Origin: Gemmatimonadota bacterium
GTDB taxonomy: Bacteria; JAAXHH01
Direction of reading: 5' to 3'
DNA length: 64,000 nt
Assembly: GCA_009841265.1 (NCBI GenBank)
Contig: VXMB01000007.1
Location: forward strand, 186,001 to 250,000
Position numbers and translations under genes: made by a program
Notes under the pieces: generated by a model
The model's input: only the letters and a program-made list of their open reading frames with translations
The model's database searches: none
What the model was told of the DNA's origin: nothing
Shown here: positions 1-8,130 of the stretch, in pieces
Numbering within the stretch: position 1 is the first letter of the stretch
Layout of the letters: each line of letters opens with the position of its first letter

Positions 1-1299
1 GATTCCGTGCTGCCCCGGATCGCCCGGTCGAAGGTATTCTGGTACGGTTTCTCCATCCCCCTCTTCGTCATTCTGTGGAATATCGTCTCCTACTGGGACG
101 TCGTGCCGCCCATCAGACTGGGCGGGGACTACCGCATTCCGATCACCCTGGCCGAGTCCTTCCCGCCGATTCAGTTCAAGATAAACTTCGCTTTCATCGC
201 AATAGGGTTCTTCACGGACCTGAATATCCTGTTCAGTATCTGGGTGTTCTTCCTGCTGGCCACGATACAGATCGGCGTCATGAGCCGGTTCGGCATTCCG
301 AAGACAGCCGAAATCGTGACGGCCCAGCACCTGGGCGGATTCTTCATGTACACGCTGTTCGGACTATGGATGGCGCGGCGCCACCTCTACGACGTGGTGC
401 GGAAGGCCATCGGCCGGGGACGCGACATCGATGATTCGGGGGAATTCTTCTCGTACCGGACCGCCATGGCTGGCGTGGTGTTCGGCATCGTCTACATGTT
501 CTTCTTCCTGATCAGCATGGGCATGTCCTTCGCCGCCGCGGCAACGCTGCTGGCCACCTGCATGCTGCTCTTTATCGGGGTCACCCGCGTGGTGGCGGAA
601 GCGGGGCTGATCTACCTGGACCTGCCGTACAATGCCCATGAATTCACGGTTTTTTCCTTCGGATCGGCGAACCTGCACCGGGCGGACCTCACCATTCTGA
701 CCCTGTCGCAGACGTTCTCGCGGAACTGGCGCACGCTGGGCATGTGCGCCATGGCCCACGTCAACAAGGTCGGCGACGAGGTCGGCGGCGCCCGGCGTGG
801 CATATTTCCCGTCATCGTCTCGGCCCTTCTTATGGCCGCGGTCATATCGGTCATATACACCGTCTTCCTCGGTTACGATACGACCGGGGCGGACGGGTTC
901 AAGGACGCCTTCGGCAACGCGAAGCGAGGTTACGAGACACTCGCGTCGTGGATCAACAACCAGACGCAGTTGACCGGCGGCGAGTATGCCGGCCTCGGGA
1001 TCGGCGCCTTGATCGCCTGGGTGCTGATCCTGGCCCACCACAATTTCCACTGGTGGCCGCTGCATCCCATCGGCTGGGCGGTCGCCAAGACCTGGGCTAT
1101 CGGAATGATCGCCACGTCGATATTCATCGTGTGGCTCATCAAAGCTATTATCCTGAAACTGGGCGGCACGAGACTCTACCGCCAGGCACAGCCCTTCTTC
1201 ATCGGCATGCTGGTGGGTTACGTGCTGGGCGTAGCGCTTTCCTACGGCGTCGATGTGATCTGGTTTCCCGCCTCGGGGCATATCGTGGAGACGTGGTAA
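1..1299 (+). CDS. DUF6785-type polytopic membrane protein, 3' part
   Basis: The reading frame is already open at the first base, so the gene begins upstream of the window; about 432 codons are seen. It has roughly seven hydrophobic segments. It aligns along its length with the C-terminal two thirds of the protein at 8131-10125, for example FWYGFSIPLFVILWN against FWIGFSIPFCVMMYN. Both end in a hydrophobic segment followed by VDVIWFP or VDYVWFP. The family is a transporter-like group often annotated as DUF6785/DUF6784; the substrate is unknown. A GTG at position 7 is not a credible start because the paralogue has about 260 more residues before this point. The rhodanese gene follows 93 bases downstream on the same strand. 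Family placement is fairly sure, function is not. Confidence 0.75.
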   Translation, partial: DSVLPRIARSKVFWYGFSIPLFVILWNIVSYWDVVPPIRLGGDYRIPITLAESFPPIQFKINFAFIAIGFFTDLNILFSIWVFFLLATIQIGVMSRFGIPKTAEIVTAQHLGGFFMYTLFGLWMARRHLYDVVRKAIGRGRDIDDSGEFFSYRTAMAGVVFGIVYMFFFLISMGMSFAAAATLLATCMLLFIGVTRVVAEAGLIYLDLPYNAHEFTVFSFGSANLHRADLTILTLSQTFSRNWRTLGMCAMAHVNKVGDEVGGARRGIFPVIVSALLMAAVISVIYTVFLGYDTTGADGFKDAFGNAKRGYETLASWINNQTQLTGGEYAGLGIGALIAWVLILAHHNFHWWPLHPIGWAVAKTWAIGMIATSIFIVWLIKAIILKLGGTRLYRQAQPFFIGMLVGYVLGVALSYGVDVIWFPASGHIVETW

Positions 1300-1392
1300 C
1301 CGTCGGCACACGACAAGTCACAGAAGACTGGCGGGATCGCGTTCGTCCGAGACGTCGATCGCGTAAGTGGCAAAACCGAAAGGAGAATTAAA

Positions 1393-1830
1393 ATGAGTGT
1401 GGAACAGGTCATGCCCGACGAGGCGGCCAGGCTGGTCGAATCCGAGGGATACGCATACATCGACGTCCGGTCGGTTCCCGAATTCGACCAGGGCCATCCC
1501 GCGCCGGCCGTGAACATCCCCTTGCTGCACGCGGACGAGCAGACCGGGCAGATGACGCCCAACCCCGATTTCGTCCGGGTGATGAAGGCGAACTTTGAGG
1601 AGGATTCGAAGCTGGTACTGGGTTGCCGGACGGGCCAGCGCTCCAATCACGCCGCCGAATTGCTGAAGTCGATGGGATACCAGACGGTCGTCAACATGCG
1701 CTGCGGGTTCAGCGGCGAGATGACGCCCTTCGGCCAGGTGGTCAATCCGGGTTGGGAAGAGGTAGGCCTGCCGGTGAGCCATGACAGCGGTGAGGGCGTG
1801 AGTTACGCGTCGCTGGCGGCAAAAGGGTGA
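1393..1830 (+). CDS. rhodanese-like domain protein
   Basis: A single rhodanese domain of 145 residues without signal peptide, so probably cytoplasmic. The N-terminal YIDVRSVPEF motif (about residues 22-31) and the active-site loop LGCRTGQRS with Cys78 match the sulfurtransferase fold; the loop length fits single-domain thiosulfate or polysulfide sulfurtransferases. An AGGAG sits just before the ATG, with a short A-rich spacer. It lies downstream of the DUF6785-type gene and converges on bshA. Sulfane sulfur handling would suit a cell with bacillithiol, but that link is inferred only from neighbourhood. Confidence 0.9.
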   Translation: MSVEQVMPDEAARLVESEGYAYIDVRSVPEFDQGHPAPAVNIPLLHADEQTGQMTPNPDFVRVMKANFEEDSKLVLGCRTGQRSNHAAELLKSMGYQTVVNMRCGFSGEMTPFGQVVNPGWEEVGLPVSHDSGEGVSYASLAAKG

Positions 1831-1890
1831 GTCACGCATCGCTTGCGGCTAAGTCGGAAGTGGACTGACGGGGTTGTCCGCGGGTTCCGT

Positions 1891-3012
1891 CTATCCCCGC
1901 AACACCTCTTCGTAGTAGGCTTCGTAATGCGGGACCACGGCCTCTTCCGCGAAGTGGTCCAACACCCGCTGCCGGGCCTGCCGGCCGACCGCCTCTCGAA
2001 AGTCGTCGTTCACAAGCAGGTCGGTGGCGTGCCGGGCCATCTGCCGGATGTCGCCCACTTCGGTGATATAGCCCGTCTCTCCGTGGCGCACGAGTTCCGG
2101 CAGGCCGCCGGCGTTGGCGCCGATCACCGGGACGCCGCAGCTCATCGCCTCCAGGGCCGACAGGCCGAAGCTCTCCTGTTCGCTGGGAAGCAGATACAGG
2201 TCGGAACAGGAGAGGATCCGGTCCACACCCTCCTGCTCTCCCATAAAGACCACGCCGTCCTGGAGCCCCAGTTCCCGGGCCAGTTCCTGCATGGGGATGC
2301 GCTCCGGACCTTCCCCCACCAGCAACAGCTTGCACTTTACTTCGCGCCGCACCTCCGCGTACATGCGGATGATGTCCCCGATGCGCTTGACCGGCCGGAA
2401 ATTTGACACGTGCGCGATGACCTTCTCGTCATCGTCGACGAAATTGCTGATGTCGCAGTGGCCGTCCCCCCGGCGGAACCGTTCGACGTCCACGAAATTG
2501 GGGATCACACGGATGTCCTTTTCGATGTCGAAAAGGGACAGCGTGTCGCGCTTGAGGGACTCGGAGACCGCCGTGACCCCCTGGCTTTCCTCGATGCTGA
2601 ACCGGGTGATCCGGTAGAAGGACTTGTCGCTTCCCACGAGGGTGATGTCGGTGCCGTGGAGCGTCGTGATGACCTTGACGTCCCGGTCGCTCAGCATGTG
2701 CCGCGCCAGGAAGGCGCAGGTGGCGTGGGGCACGGCGTAGTGCACGTGGAGTATGTCCAGCTCCGCCTCGGAGGCCACGTCCGCCATTTTGGCCGCGAGC
2801 GCGAGGGTGTAGGGCGGGTACTTGAACAGTGGGTAGGGCATGACCTCCACGTTGTGGAAGGAGATGTTCTGGCTGTATTCCTGCAGGCGGAAGGGGATCG
2901 AATAGCTCACGAAGTGGACCCTGTGCCCCTTCCGGGCCAGCGCCTGTCCCAGTTCGGCGGCGATGGCGCCGCTTCCTCCATAGGTGGGATAGCAGGTGAT
3001 GCCGATGTTCAT
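1891..3012 (-). CDS. bshA: N-acetyl-alpha-D-glucosaminyl L-malate synthase BshA
   Basis: A GT4-family glycosyltransferase of 373 residues, the usual BshA length. It joins GlcNAc from UDP-GlcNAc to L-malate, the first step of bacillithiol synthesis. The N-terminus MNIGITCYPTYGGSG with the GGSG loop and the C-terminal ESFGLSALEAMSCG donor-binding motif (E-x7-E) are typical of BshA. Its ATG overlaps the TGA of bshB1 as ATGA, so translation is probably coupled. It is the last gene of the four-gene minus-strand operon. The neighbouring bshB1 and bshC make this assignment firm rather than a generic GT4 call. Confidence 0.95.
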   Translation of the reverse strand: MNIGITCYPTYGGSGAIAAELGQALARKGHRVHFVSYSIPFRLQEYSQNISFHNVEVMPYPLFKYPPYTLALAAKMADVASEAELDILHVHYAVPHATCAFLARHMLSDRDVKVITTLHGTDITLVGSDKSFYRITRFSIEESQGVTAVSESLKRDTLSLFDIEKDIRVIPNFVDVERFRRGDGHCDISNFVDDDEKVIAHVSNFRPVKRIGDIIRMYAEVRREVKCKLLLVGEGPERIPMQELARELGLQDGVVFMGEQEGVDRILSCSDLYLLPSEQESFGLSALEAMSCGVPVIGANAGGLPELVRHGETGYITEVGDIRQMARHATDLLVNDDFREAVGRQARQRVLDHFAEEAVVPHYEAYYEEVLRG

Positions 3013-3752
3013 CTGTTGCCGCCTATGCCTCTACCTTCGCCCACGAAGTGGGCCAGGGGATCGTCGATCGAAAGGTACTCCCGGACGACGAAAGGCTCTC
3101 CGTACCGCGCGCCGATCAGCTGTCCGTAGTAACGGCTCTGGGCTTCGACCTCTTCGAGGAAACCGGGCCGGCTGATGAAGGTCTCCGGTTCGGTGGAGTC
3201 CGGGTCGTGGAACTGCGACCGGTGGGCCTTCACGGCCTCGATCTTGCGGCTGTACGTAGACGTGATGTCGACGATGAACGATGGCCGGGGTTCCTGGTAG
3301 CGGTGGTGGGTAAGGTAGAAGACCACTTTCCGGGGCCGGAAGGCCGGGTGGTCCGTCTCGAGTTTCTCCAGGCCGGCCAGAAAGGCCGCGTCCCGGGCCA
3401 GCCGGGCGGTCGCCCCGTGATCGGGATGGCGGGCGATCTCGTGGGGAACGAGGAGCATGTCGGGCTGGTACCGGCGTATGGCGTCGATGAGGGCGTCGCG
3501 GTGCGTCGGGCAGGTACCGACGTGGGCGTCCGGCAGCTCCAGGTTCATCCTTTCGGACAAGCCAAGCACTTCCGCCGCCGCCGCCGCTTCCCCTTTCCGT
3601 CCGTCGACCGTTCCCCGGGTTCCCATCTCGCCAAGGCTCATGTCGACGATACCTGTGGCATATCCCAGGTCGGCGAACCGGATCATCAGTCCGCCGCAGT
3701 GCAACTCCACGTCGTCCGGGTGCGGGGATACGGCAAGCACATCGAGTTTCAT
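3009..3752 (-). CDS. bshB1: bacillithiol biosynthesis deacetylase BshB1
   Basis: A LmbE/PIG-L family zinc deacetylase of 247 residues that removes the acetyl group from GlcNAc-malate, step two of bacillithiol synthesis. The zinc motif HPDDVE is at residues 11-16, and MSLGEMGTRGT (residues 38-48) is characteristic of the BshB1 subgroup. A distal His-containing motif HPDHG lies near residue 130. Both ends overlap their neighbours by four bases (ATGA), bshC upstream and bshA downstream. The protein is cytoplasmic with no leader. It is more likely BshB1 than a mycothiol-type MshB because bshA and bshC adjoin it. Confidence 0.95.
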   Translation of the reverse strand: MKLDVLAVSPHPDDVELHCGGLMIRFADLGYATGIVDMSLGEMGTRGTVDGRKGEAAAAAEVLGLSERMNLELPDAHVGTCPTHRDALIDAIRRYQPDMLLVPHEIARHPDHGATARLARDAAFLAGLEKLETDHPAFRPRKVVFYLTHHRYQEPRPSFIVDITSTYSRKIEAVKAHRSQFHDPDSTEPETFISRPGFLEEVEAQSRYYGQLIGARYGEPFVVREYLSIDDPLAHFVGEGRGIGGNR

Positions 3753-5383
3753 AGCGGGGTCATCCTGTGTCTGAAGTCCGTTTCGTCCGTGGCCTCGATG
3801 AGGGTATTCATGACGTCGAAACCGTGAAGGGCGACGTACTGCCAGATGTTGGCCACCCGTTCCTGGAGGTGTCCGTTGGGATACAGCAGGCGGTCCGCCC
3901 GCATGATCTGGCCGCGCATGACCCCGTCCGCCTTCTTCAGGGCGCGGAGGGTCTTTTCTTCCAGCCTGCCCAGGGCGAAGCGGGTCTTCCGCTCCGAAGC
4001 CTCGACGATCCGGCTCAGTCCGGGATCTATGGACGTCACGTGTCCCTTCAGGTTTCTGTAGTGGGCTTCCACGTCGCCCCGTGCGGCCCGGAGACCCTCG
4101 GTGACCGGTACCGGCATCTCTTCCCGGAGTTTCCGGTCGACCACGGATTCGATGCCGTGGACGAAATGGGAGATCGCGAGGCCGTGTTTCTCCAGGACCC
4201 GGGCGGTCCTCGCGCCCACCAGCGTATGGGACGCACGGGGATAGACCACTGGGAAGGGCAGGCCGAACTGCCGGTAGACCCCGCCGAGCTGGCCGTAGTA
4301 GGCGATTTCCGCCGGACCGCCGATATAGGTCAGCGTCGGAAACAGCGTGTCCTGCACCAGGGGCCGGGTGATGACGTTGTGCGTGAACCGACCGGGCGTA
4401 TCCTTAAGCATTCCTAGCAGTTCCTCGCCGGTAAAGGAGAGGCTTTCGTCCCGGCTGCTGAACCGCCCTTCCTCGTAGCGCAGGGCGTTGCGCTGCCCGT
4501 CCCGGTACAGAAACAGGTTCACCGCGTCCGGGGACCGGGAGACCTGGGGATGAAACCCGGCGTCCTCCAGATCGCGGGACGCCTCCAGGACCGAACGCGT
4601 GGTCGCGAGCGGCGCGCGGATTTCCCGCTCGAACACGGGGCGCATAAGGGGTTTCAGCGCCGGGTCGGTGGGGTCGACGAGAACCAGGCCCTGTTCCCGG
4701 AACAGCAGCGTCATGAGCCGCGCGAAGGCATCGGACAGCGAAGTCTCGGCGGTGCAGTGCCGCCGAAGCGCCTCGATGGCGGACGGACGGTACTCCGAGT
4801 CGGGCAGGGCCTCGGCGAACTGCCCGAGCAGCGTTTCGATACCGGGTCCGAGCAGGCGGTCGCTCGCGGACCGGCGGTCGTTGGGGTCGTCGGGGCTCAG
4901 CTCGAACCTGAGGGCGTCCCCGTCCGTCCGGCAGACGTGGACATGGTTGATTTCGGCGTAGTCATGGTCGTCGGCGGCCATCCAGAAGACGGGCACGGCC
5001 CGCACGCCGGTTTCCTCCGAGACCCGCCTCGCCAGCTTGACCGCCGTTACGGCCTTGTAGATGGTGAACAGCGGTCCGGTCAACAGGCCCGTCTGCTGTC
5101 CGGTGGAAACGACGAAGGTATCGTCCCCGGCGAGGGAACGGGCGTTGGCGATGACCGTCTCGTCCGCCCCGAACCGGTCGTTCTGGACCTCGAGGATCCC
5201 GGCAAGCGCCTTGCGCGGCGGCGGCACGGCGCGAGATCTGACGGCCTCGATCATGCGCGGCCATACCTCCGGATCGCGTGGATCGTGGGTGTAGAAAGGC
5301 CGCAACGACTCGAAGTCTTCGAGAAAGGTATGCAGCAGGTGGTTCGGCAACACCTGGCGGTAATCCACTGCATGAGTGTTCAT
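3749..5383 (-). CDS. bshC: bacillithiol biosynthesis cysteine-adding enzyme BshC
   Basis: BshC adds cysteine to glucosaminyl-malate to finish bacillithiol. The protein is 544 residues, the usual family length. The family motif STGQQTGLLTGPLFTIYK (residues 93-110) is clear, followed by VFWMAADDHD and the YIGGPAEIAYYGQL block. The frame stays open upstream, but I place the start at the ATG (5383) that overlaps the TGA of the exporter gene as ATGA, which fits the BshC N-terminus. The start of bshB1 overlaps its stop in the same way. It is the second gene in the operon. Confidence 0.94.
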   Translation of the reverse strand: MNTHAVDYRQVLPNHLLHTFLEDFESLRPFYTHDPRDPEVWPRMIEAVRSRAVPPPRKALAGILEVQNDRFGADETVIANARSLAGDDTFVVSTGQQTGLLTGPLFTIYKAVTAVKLARRVSEETGVRAVPVFWMAADDHDYAEINHVHVCRTDGDALRFELSPDDPNDRRSASDRLLGPGIETLLGQFAEALPDSEYRPSAIEALRRHCTAETSLSDAFARLMTLLFREQGLVLVDPTDPALKPLMRPVFEREIRAPLATTRSVLEASRDLEDAGFHPQVSRSPDAVNLFLYRDGQRNALRYEEGRFSSRDESLSFTGEELLGMLKDTPGRFTHNVITRPLVQDTLFPTLTYIGGPAEIAYYGQLGGVYRQFGLPFPVVYPRASHTLVGARTARVLEKHGLAISHFVHGIESVVDRKLREEMPVPVTEGLRAARGDVEAHYRNLKGHVTSIDPGLSRIVEASERKTRFALGRLEEKTLRALKKADGVMRGQIMRADRLLYPNGHLQERVANIWQYVALHGFDVMNTLIEATDETDFRHRMTPL

Positions 5384-7893
5384 GAAACCGGCCTTGTTCG
5401 GCGCTTTTCCATGATGAGCAGGTAGGCGGGCAGGGCGACCAGGGCCGTCGCCAGCGTGGCGATCTCTCCCACGTTGGCCATGATCCCGAAGGAATGCAGG
5501 CCCCGGTTGGACGTCAGCATGAGCGAGGTGTACCCGATCAGCGTCGTGGACGAACACATGACCAGAGCCGAGCCCGTATGCTGTACCATATTACGTATGG
5601 AACCCCGTCCGTCAAGGCGGTAGCGTTGATACAGGTTCACGCTGTAGTCCACCCCGATGCCCAGCGTTGTGGGGATGACGATGAAGTTGAAGAAGTTCAC
5701 CTTGATGTCGAAGACGGCGATGACCCCGCCCATCACCAGCATGCCGCCCAGCAGGGAGGCCAGGATCACCACCGACGCATGGATGCTCCGGAATGCCAGA
5801 ACGAGGAGCGTGATCACGCCCACGAAGCAGGCGATCGTGGCGATGGGTCCGTCGCGGTCCACGGCCTTAAGCATGTCGGCGAAGACCACGGCCTCTCCGG
5901 AAGAATAGATGACTTCATCGTCCGGCAGGCGGTTGGAACGGACGACCTCCGCGAACCGGATCAGGTTCCGGCCGTTCCAGAGCCCGGCGTCCGACCGCGG
6001 GTAGACGTAGATCAGGCGGCCCACCGTCCCGTCCCGCTCCTCGTAGGGCCGCGTGAGCGCTTCCGGCAGGTCGTCCACGGTGATCCCGTCCAGGCTCAGG
6101 TTGTCGCGGAAATCGTTGATCTTCGCGAGCTGGTCGGGCGGTATCCCGAGTTCGTCGGGCGGATTCGTGTCGAGCATGTACTCGATGTCCCAGAGGACGT
6201 CGATCTTGTCTTCCTGGTCCTCCGGCAGCAGGTCGTAAATAGTCCGTACCCGGTCGATGGTCGGATTGGGAACTTCCTTTTCGGCCTCTTTCTTGTCCAG
6301 CACGGCCCGGCGTATGCCCGGCACCTGGTCCAGGCGGTCCGCCAGGATGACGGCCGGCGACTGCGATATGCCGAAGAGGGCGTTGACGCGGTGGTTGAGG
6401 ATCCGCTCGTAGGTGTCGCCCCGCGGCTCGTTGCGGAGTTTCGAGAAGTCGTACTCGAAGGAGTTCGGTAGCCACCACACCAGCATGGCGGCGCCCAGCA
6501 CGACCAGGGAGAAACTCGTGCCCACCACGGCCCGCGGTTTCTTCTGCACCAGGTTGGCGAGGCGGCTCATCGACCTGCCCCGGGAGACCTTCCGGGTCCA
6601 GGTCTTCCGCCCGAACGCGGTACGGTCCCAGAGCATCAGCAGCGCCGGCAGGATGGAGAAAGTCGAAAGCCAGCACAGCAGCATGCCCAGGCCGCCGATG
6701 AACCCGAAATGATTGAAGCCCCGGAAATCGGTGATCATGAGGGTACCGTAGGCCAGGCCGGTGGACGCCGCCGAGGTGACCGTCGCCGTGAGCGTGTTCC
6801 GGAAGGCGATCTGCACGCCGTCCCGTGCGTTCTCTCCCCGCAGCCGCTCTTCCTTGTATCGGGACATCAGGATCAGGCCGTAGTTGATGCCGTTCCCGAT
6901 GATGATGGCGCCCAGGAAGGCGGTCTGCATGTTCAGGTAGCCGATGCGGAAGTAGGTCAGGCAGAACGTCCAGAGGATGCCGACGACCACGACCAGCGTG
7001 ATGTTGATGACCGGGACGATGGTGCGGAAGTAGAGGAATATGGCCAGGGCGACCAGGGACAGCGTGACGCCGGCCGACGTGAAGATCTCCCGGTTAACGG
7101 ACTCGTACTGGTCCAGGATCAGGCGGTACTTGCCGGTGAGCCCGACTTTCAGCGACGGGTGGTAGGACGTGGGTTCGAGGCCTTCCGCGATGGCCAGGAC
7201 CCGTTCGCAAAGGTCCCGCGAGAAGGACACGCCGGTCGACGATCCGAAGGGTTTCAGGACCATGACGAGAAACCGCCCCTGCTCGTCGTGTCCCGTGAAA
7301 TAGCCGTCCACCCACTTGTCCAGCTTCTCCGACGCCTCTTTCTCGTACTTCTCCTCCAGGTCGCTCACGGTGAACGGTTCGTCATCCGTCTCCAGGCCGA
7401 GGTCTTCCTCGGAAACGAAAAGGGGATTCTGTTCCAGTTTCGTCTTCAGTATCTGCCGGCTCAGCCGGCTCTGGATCTCTTCCAGGTCTTCCAGGTCGGC
7501 GTACAGGTACTTGTGGTCTTCGTAGAACCGCTTTTCGTCGTCCACCCGGTACTCGATGTAGCGGACATATCCTTCAGGGAGATCGGACCGGAGCCTGCCG
7601 GCGAGGTCGTCGGCGTACCGCTGGGCGGCCGCCAGGTCTTCCGTTTCTATGACGACGGTCAGGTTGCCGATGCCACCGACGCGCTCCGTGAGCCGGTGTA
7701 TGTCGTCGACGCTCCGGTAGCCTTCGGGGAGCAGTTCGACGAAGTCGGTTTTAAGCTGAAGCCTGGAGGCGAAATGGACGGAAATCGAGGCGGAAAGCAG
7801 CGCGAACAGCAGGACCTTTACCGGATGGCGGCAGATGAAGGCGATGTAACTGTTCAGGAAGCGGTCTAGGGCGGCTCTGGTCTCGGCCTTCAC
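5380..7893 (-). CDS. MMPL/RND-family exporter
   Basis: A large inner-membrane protein of about 837 residues with an N-terminal membrane segment, a periplasmic loop rich in charged residues, a multi-helix block, a second periplasmic loop and a second multi-helix block. This is the two-fold MMPL/RND layout (HpnN- or MmpL-like, proton-driven export). GTG at 7893 is chosen because GAGGAA lies seven or so bases upstream and a good promoter places transcription start near 7928; the in-frame TTG at 7926 would leave almost no leader. It is the first gene of the operon, with its stop overlapping bshC. The substrate cannot be read from sequence; export of a thiol conjugate or a lipid are both possible. 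Confidence 0.85.
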   Translation of the reverse strand: MKAETRAALDRFLNSYIAFICRHPVKVLLFALLSASISVHFASRLQLKTDFVELLPEGYRSVDDIHRLTERVGGIGNLTVVIETEDLAAAQRYADDLAGRLRSDLPEGYVRYIEYRVDDEKRFYEDHKYLYADLEDLEEIQSRLSRQILKTKLEQNPLFVSEEDLGLETDDEPFTVSDLEEKYEKEASEKLDKWVDGYFTGHDEQGRFLVMVLKPFGSSTGVSFSRDLCERVLAIAEGLEPTSYHPSLKVGLTGKYRLILDQYESVNREIFTSAGVTLSLVALAIFLYFRTIVPVINITLVVVVGILWTFCLTYFRIGYLNMQTAFLGAIIIGNGINYGLILMSRYKEERLRGENARDGVQIAFRNTLTATVTSAASTGLAYGTLMITDFRGFNHFGFIGGLGMLLCWLSTFSILPALLMLWDRTAFGRKTWTRKVSRGRSMSRLANLVQKKPRAVVGTSFSLVVLGAAMLVWWLPNSFEYDFSKLRNEPRGDTYERILNHRVNALFGISQSPAVILADRLDQVPGIRRAVLDKKEAEKEVPNPTIDRVRTIYDLLPEDQEDKIDVLWDIEYMLDTNPPDELGIPPDQLAKINDFRDNLSLDGITVDDLPEALTRPYEERDGTVGRLIYVYPRSDAGLWNGRNLIRFAEVVRSNRLPDDEVIYSSGEAVVFADMLKAVDRDGPIATIACFVGVITLLVLAFRSIHASVVILASLLGGMLVMGGVIAVFDIKVNFFNFIVIPTTLGIGVDYSVNLYQRYRLDGRGSIRNMVQHTGSALVMCSSTTLIGYTSLMLTSNRGLHSFGIMANVGEIATLATALVALPAYLLIMEKRRTRPVS

Positions 7894-7934
7894 GGTGCAT
7901 TCCTCGTGTGAATCGCGCACATCCAAGGTATGGA

Positions 7935-7963
7935 AATATCCCGGTAAACCACTGGGGTGTCAA
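7935..7963 (-). promoter_or_regulatory. sigma-70-like promoter of the exporter-bsh operon
   Basis: On the minus strand TTGACA (7963-7958) is followed after 17 bases by GATATT (7940-7935), four of six matches to the -10 consensus. Transcription would start near 7928, about 35 bases before the chosen GTG at 7893. The -35 is a perfect match. Confidence 0.55.
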
Positions 7964-8019
7964 CCACTAAAACGGCGAATGCAACGGGGCTGAAGGGCTT
8001 CGGCGAAAGGCGTTTTTCT

Positions 8020-8048
8020 TTGACTTATCCCGCGCCCGACCTTACATA
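8020..8048 (+). promoter_or_regulatory. sigma-70-like promoter of the 8.1-20.2 kb genes
   Basis: TTGACT (8020-8025), a 17-base spacer and TACATA (8043-8048) make a good housekeeping promoter. Start of transcription would be near 8055, giving a leader of about 75 bases before the ATG at 8131. It is back to back with the promoter at 7935-7963, leaving about 56 bases between the two -35 boxes. Confidence 0.5.
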
Positions 8049-8130
8049 TGCTGGACCCGTTTTTTTAATACAAACCATTGCTAAAAAAAGCGAAAGCCGT
8101 ACTCCGCCCACTACATATTCCGCCCACTCC

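Noticed and set aside
364..1311. Long minus-strand reading frame opposite the first membrane protein gene
   Set aside because: It is rich in Arg, Gly, His and Asp as expected for an antisense shadow of GC-rich coding DNA and resembles no family.
7957..8130. N-terminal extension of the DUF6785-type protein
   Set aside because: This stretch overlaps the divergent promoter region and encodes no helix or conserved block; the ATG at 8131 fits better.
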